This document shows positions 56,897 through 64,000 of a DNA stretch of 64,000 nucleotides, piece by piece (position 1 is the first letter of the stretch; each line of letters starts with the position of its first letter). The position numbers were made by a program, and so were the translations under genes. Below the pieces are notes generated by a model. That model did not search any database. It was not told the origin of the DNA and saw only the letters and a list, made by a program, of their open reading frames with translations. This DNA is from Linanthus parryae (Eukaryota; Streptophyta; Magnoliopsida; Ericales; Polemoniaceae): the NCBI GenBank assembly GCA_023055425.1, contig JALGPY010000001.1, positions 114,557,057-114,621,056 of the forward strand, read 5' to 3'.

Positions 56897-58180
56897 TGAA
56901 GGGAGGCGAATCCCTAGACCAGTTCGATTGCATGTCTGCTATACCGAATAAAATTTCGTTTTCAACATGAACGCTATAATCCCTACTAGGCGGAATTAGG
57001 GTTTATACCTGCATCCAAGCTAGTTGATGTAGGTCTGAAATCCTCTGGATCTTCTCCCGTATTCCTGAAGTTCCTCCTGGATGCAAGTGTGGGCTTGCTG
57101 CTTCCAGAATCCTTCTTGGCCTCCAGACGAATTGCTCTCACTCTCGAAACCCTAGATTTCGGTGTGTATCTTAAGCATCCGAATTCTGAAGACTAAGGAC
57201 ACTTATATAGGCTACGGGAGGGACCTGGAGGAGAAAATACGAATCAGGCTCCAAACTTTATTAGGACTTCTGGTTCCACCCGAACCTAGTCCGAATAAAG
57301 TTAATAACAGTTAGTACCACTAAATAACTGTTATTGCACTCCTGTCCATATTCTCAAAACTAATATTTCGAGCTCCTGTTATTAAATACTTATTATCTCC
57401 CCATGTTAAGATTACAGATATCCGTCGATTAAATTAAGTACTGACTAATTCATTTAATCGACCTCTTCCCATTTCCTTGATCCTTACCACTTAACTTATT
57501 TGATATGTCCAGATTACCAAGTAATCTACCTGTAGGGTTTGACATAATCAAAACTTATAAGCTTCATCAAGGGGATATCATCAATCCCATAGTCGGGACA
57601 TGGATTCCTTCGATATATCAATTTATACCATGGACTCAATAGTATCACCCAACTCATCGAGGTTATTGATTCCATAGGAATCTCACTCACTTGACTTGTC
57701 AAAGCAATAACTACTAAGTACATGTGCACATTGACTATCTAAGGATTAAGAGCATAAGTAATCATAATAACCATGAGACATAGCTTGTCTTATTATGTCA
57801 GTACAAAGACAATGATCTCAACTTGGTCCTGTTCAATATAAACAAAGTATACTAGCACATTGAGTTGAAACTATAGTATGAACTATACTGTTTCCTGTAG
57901 CCAAGACAGACATACTAAAACAATGTGCTACAATCATTCCGATGGTTTGTCTAATTCCATCTAGATTGTGAACTCACAACTTTCATTCTACAAGAACCGA
58001 AGATAAGATCTTCTGTGTGTAAGCTAGACTCTACACACCAGATCTTCTACTATGTAGAACAATAGACAACTATGCACAATAATAATATAATGCAAAAAAC
58101 ATTGCCCAAAACCATTCTCATAAATATCAAATTCATATAATCCAATACAAAAGGCATGGCTTTTAGTATTCAATCCAACA
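56897..58180 (-). mobile_element. B 5' LTR
   Basis: 1,284 bp, the same as the left copy. A TATA box (minus, 57209-57203) lies inside. It is followed at 58181 by the target duplication AAACG and then element A sequence. Confidence 0.92.
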
Positions 58181-58185
58181 AAACG

Positions 58186-59050
58186 TGGTTTATGTGTTAC
58201 GTTTTAGTTGTTTTACACCTAAATTTGATTGTTTATCGCGTAAAACAAGACAAATCAAGCATGGGATGCAATTTGTCAATAATTAATCATAAAAAGATCC
58301 AATTTTTGCATTGGATGCATGAATTGGTGAGTTTGAGAAATTTTAGGATCTTAGATCTAGGGTTTGGGTATCCTTGGGGAAGAAGGAGTTCTCCCAAAAC
58401 AAGGAAACAACCAAACTTGGGCACCAAGCAAGGGAGTTGTTTTGGAAACAACTCCCATAAGGAGGTTCGGCCCCCCTAGGGACCGCCCCCTTGCTTGCCG
58501 CCCAAGCTTGGCCGCCCTAGGGGCCGGGCGGCCCTAACCCGCGGGCCTAGGCTTGTGGGTTTTGGGCCGGGCCGGCCCAAGGGCCTTGTGGTTCATCTAA
58601 TTGGGCCCGGGCAATTTGATTGTTGGGCCCATGAACCGTTTTAACCCTAGAAATCCTAAAATCAATTCAAATTGACCAAGCGCGTTAAAATTGGATTTTA
58701 ATTGTTTATGTGCAATTCGCATGGTGATTGGATATGGCCTTAGGATGTGGTTTGATGTGGATGTTAAATTTTGTGGTTTGGTTTACGGCCTGTTAGCTGA
58801 TCAATTAATTGTAATAATTAATTAGGGTTTTATGGCCTGCGTGCCATTTTTTCTCAACTTGTGAGATTTATTTTATTTAGTATAGAAGTTAGCAAATGTT
58901 AGATAAAGTAGATTGTTAGCCAAGATTGAAGAAAAGAAGCCCAAATCCAAAAGGAGCCACACAAGATGGAGCATGGAGCATGGAGCATTCCACAAGACTA
59001 TGAAGGATGGACCAAAGGATCAAGACGCATGGAGATGTGTTTGCTTTTAG
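58186..59050 (+). other. A leader, with a GC-rich block
   Basis: Continuation of A after the B insertion. 58460-58620 is unusually GC-rich, with GGGCC/GGCCC words that can pair with one another (for example GGGCCGGGCCGGCCC), while both sides are AT-rich. No coding frame was recognised before the gag remnant. Confidence 0.55.
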
Positions 59051-62000
59051 GGTTCATAGATAATTCCATTGGCTTGGAATTGTCTTAGTCTAGAAAAGGC
59101 CATATCCACATCACGTTTAATTTTTGTTTTTGTGGTTGCTTACTTTATTGTCTTATTATTTTGTGGTTGGTGTATGGTTGATGCATGCAATTAGGATAAT
59201 AAGATAATTAGACAACCCGGATCTATTATTTGGAGTTGTGCCCAAACTCAAATAGATAGATTATCTGATATTGATCAACAAAAACAATTAAAATTGAATT
59301 TTAAAATCCCTCAAAATTCAAATATTGTGTTCTTGCCTTCTCGTTATTTAAACACTCATTATCATCATTATTTATCAAGTTCGTGCGTGCCAAAGCATGG
59401 CGACTTGGTTCATCATGATGGAATGCGATGGCACGTAACAATGTGCAATTGTTTAGATAAGAGGTTGAACACAACTAGGCTATTAATATGATTAAGAAAC
59501 CTAGAGGCAATCAATTGGGATTATCCATATGGATGGATAAATAAGGAGTTATTTGCCCAATTGAACCAAGAGTTGCATATGGGATGCAATTGGAATTGTT
59601 CCTACCTAAAGTAGTCAAATTATGGGTGACTTGCCAAAGCAAGCTCATAAGGAGATGAAACATGGATCTTGGCCCACTAGAAAATATAAGGATATTTTCC
59701 GCATTAATATCTTGAGGGTTATTAATCCGTAGCAAAATAGTGGGAGCTATATTTGACAATTTAAATCCTTGTTTAATATAGTTAATTGTCACAAACTTTG
59801 CATAATCCTATTATGTTGAATACCCATGGCATTAAACAAATAAAAACGCGACTCTATCTATTTCTTAGACTGGTATAAAATTGAGAATTGTTCTCAAATA
59901 AAAGAGAAATTGTTGTACATCGTAGAACATAAAGTTCTCTTCCTACCAACTACCAAAACACACTAAAACCTAATGGAAGGGACATCAAAGAATGGTTCTT
60001 TGGATGTGACTTGCCTCATGTTAGCTGCCATGAACTCTGAGCTCTAGAGGAAAGAAGAGAGACATGGAGAAGTATGATATGATCATACATTGAAAGAAGC
60101 TCTTTCAAAAGAGGGAGCTAGACATGAAAGGTTTGAAGTGTTGCTCTACTTTGGGTTATGCAAATATACTAATTCAATATGATTGAAACATTAAGAGAAT
60201 ATGCGTTATCTATGAGATAGATAAAGAATAAAAGGTTATTCACCCAAGTGGACCAAGAATTGCATTGGATGCAATTATAGTTTTGTTTTAAAATTGATTT
60301 ACTCAATATGATTGAAAAATCACTAAACAAAACACTTATAATGTGCATGGGCAAAGTTGTTAATGGATAACAACATGGGTAAGGGAAAAAATAGTTTGCG
60401 CCGACCCCATGGGTATAAAGCAAGCTTGTTGCTAAAACCAAGTTGCCTTGAAGTCCCATAGATGGTGTAGAGGAAGAGAAACTACCCAAAGTACCTGGAA
60501 GAAAATAATAAAGGAATTATGAATTCCGATTTGGGTATTTTTTATATAAATCAATGTGTCTATCTCATCATCATAAGTATATGATACTAGATGAGGATCT
60601 CACATTTATGGAAGTGTGGAGGATCTCAAGAGACGAAGACAATTGGATAAGGAAGAAATAATCCTACACGTGGGGCTATGAAGCAAACGGTTGCTGAAAA
60701 GCCGTAGGGAATTACTTCTACCTTTAAGAAATTGTTCATGAATTAGACAAAAGCAATAATGTCCCTACTATGAGTAGGACCATTATCATAGTTTCTTGTT
60801 TGGACAAGAAAGCTCCTTATCATAATAAAAGGACAAATGTTGTTCCATTTATTATGGTATGAATTATTGTAATGCAATTTTGTCTAAGTGGATTCTATAT
60901 CCATGATCATGATAATTTCATCTATAACATTAATACCTAGAGGTTTGCATATAATGATATGAACTTCACTTATCTTTAGCATTATCGTTTAGGCCCCATA
61001 AATAAGAGATACATATCTAGAACCCCATGAGGATGGATTTCTGGAACTCATTTGATTATTGAATCATATGAGACATGTAAGACTTATTAGGCAAAGATAT
61101 GATCTTTTGGGAATCATACATATCGATGTATGAAGGCCACTAAGCACAAATGCTAAAGATGGTTTTCAGTACTTCATCATATTTACTGATGGGATCAGAG
61201 AAATATGGATTTGTGTATCTTATGAAGAAACAAATCAGAATCCTTTGAATTGTTCAAGGTATTCAGGAATGAAGTAGAGAACCAGCTTGGCAAAAGTATT
61301 AGGGCTCTACGATTGGATCATAGAGAAGAGTACTTGAACCAAGAGTTTGACAAGAATCTATGGGAGTGTTGGATATGATCCAAAACTCGCTCCACCTAGC
61401 ACGCCACATGGTTTTGGCGTGTCTGAAAGGAGATTTCGGACCTTGTAGGACACGGTTCGGTCCATGATGAGTCAAACAGAACTTCCATTTTACTTTTGGG
61501 GCTATATTCTAGTTACAGAAAATTTCGCCCTTAACCTTGTTCCATCAAAAACGGATTATGAATAACGCCATATGAGATATGGACTAGGAAGTGCCCTAGT
61601 ATGTCATTCATAAAGATTTGGGGTTATGAAGTTTATGTAAAAGAGTTTACAAATAAACTTGGACCCAAGTCGAATAAATGTTTTGTGGAATATTCTGAAA
61701 AGGATATTATTTCTACAACCTAATCGAGAACAAAACTGTTTGTTCCTAGAACCACATTGTTTCTAGGTAGAGATTGTCTCTAAAAAGAACCAGTGGGAGG
61801 ACAGTAGAACTTGAAGAAGTTCAAGAACCACAACAGAACATTGATCTTTTTGATGGAACATGAGCAGGATCACAAGGTGTTGTGGAGCAACCTACTCAGA
61901 TAACACAAGAACCTCGTAGGTTAGGTAGGATATATCAAGGGACTAGAGAAATAAGGATTTCTCATAGCCCATGATATATTGCTCATAAAGATGAGCCTAC

Positions 62001-63180
62001 AACCTACGAGATGGTCACGAATGGGCCATACTCACAGAAGTGGCTTGAAGCCATGGGATACAAAATGGAATCCATGTATACCAACAAAGTATGGACTTTG
62101 GTGGAACCGCCTGAAAGGTGCAAGTGGGTTATGAGGAAACCAACATGGATGGTAATATGATTACCTTTAAAAGGACAATTGGATGGATAAGGATTTCCTG
62201 TGAGTTCATAGTACAGACTATGACGAAATCTTTCCCAGTTGTGATGCTTAAATCCATTTGTATCTTGCTTGTAGCAATCTGTTTATAGATTGAATCAAGC
62301 TTCTAGGAGTTGGACTCTTCAAGTGGATGATGTAATCAAAGGAGTTTGGTTCCATCAAAATTGAAGATGAGACTAGTGTCTACAAGAAGGTTAGTGGGAG
62401 CACAGTTATGTTTCTGGTCGTGTATGAGACATACTTAATCATTGGGAATGTTGCCCCTACTTGGCAGTCTTACGTAGATTGACTAGGGAGTTGACTTTCT
62501 AATGGTAGACTTAAGCGAAGGAACTTGTGAAGATCTATTGAGGTAGATCAAGATGGTTGTATAGCTTAGGTCATAGTACATAAATTGACAAAGGTGTTGA
62601 AATGGTTCAACGTAAAAAGAATATTGATTCTTACCCATGTCACATGGAATTAGTCTTTGGAAGGCTAATTGTCTTACCAATTAGATTGGGAATGGACTGT
62701 ATGAATTAGATTCACGAGATACGCCATGAGATGTACTAAGCCAGACGTGTCATAAAGCATGACACAAAGATACCAGTCATATCCGGGTGAGAGTCACTGG
62801 ATAAAATATCAAGATTATCCTTTAGTACTTGAGAAGCACTAAGGATGAATTATTGATAAATAGATAATATGAAGAGTTTGCTGTAAGGGGTTACAGTGAT
62901 GCGAACTTCAAATCTGACAAAGAAGATTTCAGATTATAAGTCAAGTTTTGAGTTTTGCCTTAGTGGGAGCGACTGTGAGCTGGAAAGGTTCCAGGCAAGA
63001 TTCAGTCACTGATTCTAACATAGAGGACTGAGTAAATTAATGCATAAGATGCATTTATTCAGAACATTCAATCTCAATCAAATTGTTGATGGAGGAGATG
63101 TGAATATTTGCAAGGTGCCAGCATATGTCTCGCCCCTACGTAGCGTAAGCGTGGAGGGCCGCGCTAGATCAATAGGCATA
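59051..63180 (+). pseudogene. A gag-pol, heavily decayed copia polyprotein
   Basis: No long frame survives, but copia domains are collinear in mixed frames. The pre-integrase HYRLGPINKRYISR lies at about 60980 and SYETCKTY at about 61063. The integrase core has DGFQYFITFTDD-like text at 61158, KSESFELFKVFRNEVENQLG at about 61230, HREEYLNQEFD at about 61318 and a decayed PHGFGVSERRFRTL-like block at 61400-61440. RT starts near 62010 (KWLEAM-like, MESMYTNKVW-like). At 62416-62448 the usual YVDD reads as YETY within LVVYETYLIIG, so catalysis is lost. RNase H GYSDANF lies at about 62890. Gag itself is barely traceable. Stops and shifts occur throughout. Confidence 0.8.
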
Positions 63181-63205
63181 TGATGAAGGAGATTGACTCT
63201 AGTGC

Positions 63206-63215
63206 AAGTGGGAGA
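63206..63215 (+). promoter_or_regulatory. A polypurine tract
   Basis: AAGTGGGAGA directly precedes the 3' LTR start TGTTGGAATT and is the usual copia form. It is intact although the coding interior is not. Confidence 0.85.
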
Positions 63216-63216
63216 C

Positions 63217-64000
63217 TGTTGGAATTGTGCCCTAGAGGCAATCAATTAATTGTGACATTTATGGATTTACGATTCATTATGTTATCAATATGGAGATATG
63301 TTAACATGAATGAAGTCCTTAGAATATAAGTGTTATATTCTTAAATATCCCTAGTCGATTATAATGATTAATAGGACAATCATCTATAGACTAGTATGGG
63401 GTTGGATTGATATGGAGATATCATGATCCAACACATGGGTATGCATTAGGAGTAATGGCATACTGGATTGACCCATCTCCGAGAAGGCTACATACATGTT
63501 ATGTTAAGTCACAAGCGCTTCTCGCGGTGCAATGGTATTGTCATCCTTAGACTTGAAGTCACTAGATATTCTGGTTGTGGATTATTGTGATCTTGTAGCG
63601 TTAAACGCTACACCGTAACTGGGTAGTTATAAAGGCGTGTACTGGATACAATAAGAAGCAAGCTTAGAGATCGTAGTGGACGTAGATAGAATTTGTCCCT
63701 CCCACATAACGGGAGCAAATATCCTAGGCCACTCGAGGGATAGTGCTTATAGAATGTCTGGCCAGACTCAAATAAATCAATATGGGATATTGATGTTATT
63801 TGCACGAATAAGGCTATTCCCATGGATCGAGAAACTATGGATTGGATATACGAGTGTGACTTGTATGTCTCGTGTCCAATCCAGATATAGAGACAAAGGG
63901 ATGAGACAATTACTTGTACAAAGGTTTGTCATGATGACTATTCTATTTGTTGGCTAGAATGGATGTCTTGCTAGAGGCCGCTCCATATTAGTAAATTTTT
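63217..64000 (+). mobile_element. A 3' LTR, cut by window end
   Basis: The first 784 bp match the 5' LTR (33762-34545) with about 12 differences, including one or two short indels. The remaining half of the LTR and the right target duplication are outside the window. Confidence 0.92.

Larger units (their letters stand above)
35379..58180 (-). mobile_element. Element B: Ty1/copia retrotransposon, nearly intact, split by C
   Basis: Two 1,284-bp LTRs (35379-36662 and 56897-58180) bound a minus-strand copia element. A perfect 5-bp target duplication AAACG (35374-35378, 58181-58185) shows it inserted 36 bases into the leader of A. The LTRs differ at roughly 18-20 positions (about 1.5%). Without C it is about 7.9 kb. 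The domain order gag, protease, integrase, RT, RNase H is the copia order. Coding damage visible is one frameshift in RT plus the insertion of C in gag. Confidence 0.92.
33762..64000 (+). mobile_element. Element A: Ty1/copia retrotransposon, decayed interior, host of nested B
   Basis: The 5' LTR (33762-35342) and the 3' LTR (from 63217, cut by the window end) start with the same TGTTGGAATTGTGCC. A tRNA-Met PBS follows the 5' LTR and a polypurine tract precedes the 3' LTR. Without B the element is about 8.2 kb. Over the 784 bp that can be compared, the LTRs differ at about 12 places (about 1.5%), yet the interior has dozens of stops and shifts. The left target site is GTCCG (33757-33761) if 5 bp; the right one is outside the window. 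Insertion is in the sense orientation in exon 2 of the host gene. Confidence 0.9.

Noticed and set aside
63676..63957. 93-codon plus-strand frame and its minus-strand counterpart in the A LTR
   Set aside because: The same text occurs in the 5' LTR and in the truncated LTR at the window start with frame differences; it is LTR sequence, not a gene.

Overview
This is nuclear DNA of a flowering plant, probably a eudicot. The evidence is AT-rich intergenic sequence with SSRs, several plant-type LTR retrotransposons (Ty1/copia, a Tekay-like chromovirus and an Athila-like Ty3/gypsy), Stowaway-, hAT- and Mutator-type elements, two degraded TCP-type transcription factor genes, and one intron-containing gene start with a plant-like TATA box. 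There is no bacterial-type gene. Most of the window is transposable elements, and almost every host-like coding region is broken. All alignments were made by eye; no database was searched.

Left part (1-7 kb). A truncated LTR (1-756, minus) lies beside a decayed copia integrase remnant (845-1625). Next come a tRNA-like stretch (1884-1953), a short broken TCP gene (2301-2614, minus), and a Mutator-like element with terminal inverted repeats (3407-5374) that carries a 350-bp hAT-type MITE with an 8-bp target duplication. The block ends in what looks like the 5' half of a MULE transposase pseudogene (6405-7063).

Element D (7069-20365, plus) is an old Tekay/Del-like chromovirus that split this MULE remnant (TSD ATGGT/ATGGC). 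It has gag, protease, RT, RNase H, integrase and a chromodomain, all with stops or frameshifts. Its 5' LTR carries a nearly perfect 1.75-kb tandem duplication and a large deletion sealed with a 23-bp patch that matches D's own pol. Its 3' LTR carries a foldback element and a long TA repeat.

Middle (20.4-33.8 kb). This is mostly non-coding: two RNase H-like remnants in opposite orientation, a Stowaway MITE, two larger MITEs, one CACTA-type terminus, a minisatellite, and a second, longer TCP pseudogene (29615-30420, minus). A 190-bp repeat lies 3' of both TCP copies. At 33334-33761 are two exons of an unrecognised gene with a promoter, a splice-consistent intron and a frame that stays open across the junction.

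Right part (33.8-64 kb) is a Russian-doll nest. Copia element A (33762 to beyond 64000, plus) is inserted in exon 2 of that gene. Copia element B (35379-58180, minus) is inserted in the leader of A (TSD AAACG). Athila-like element C (40463-55333, minus) is inserted in gag of B (TSD GACCC/GATCC). LTR divergence by eye is about 1.5% for A, 1.5% for B and 0.3% for C, which agrees with the nesting order. A has near-identical LTRs but a badly decayed interior, so it was probably already non-coding when it last moved and was mobilised in trans. C is nearly intact: gag and pol share one frame but are separated by a single TAG, and a third ORF of unknown function lies in the env position. C also carries 24 copies of a palindromic 16-mer (GTAATCGTACGATTAC and variants), six in each LTR and twelve between pol and the third ORF. 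This array is the most unusual signal in the window.
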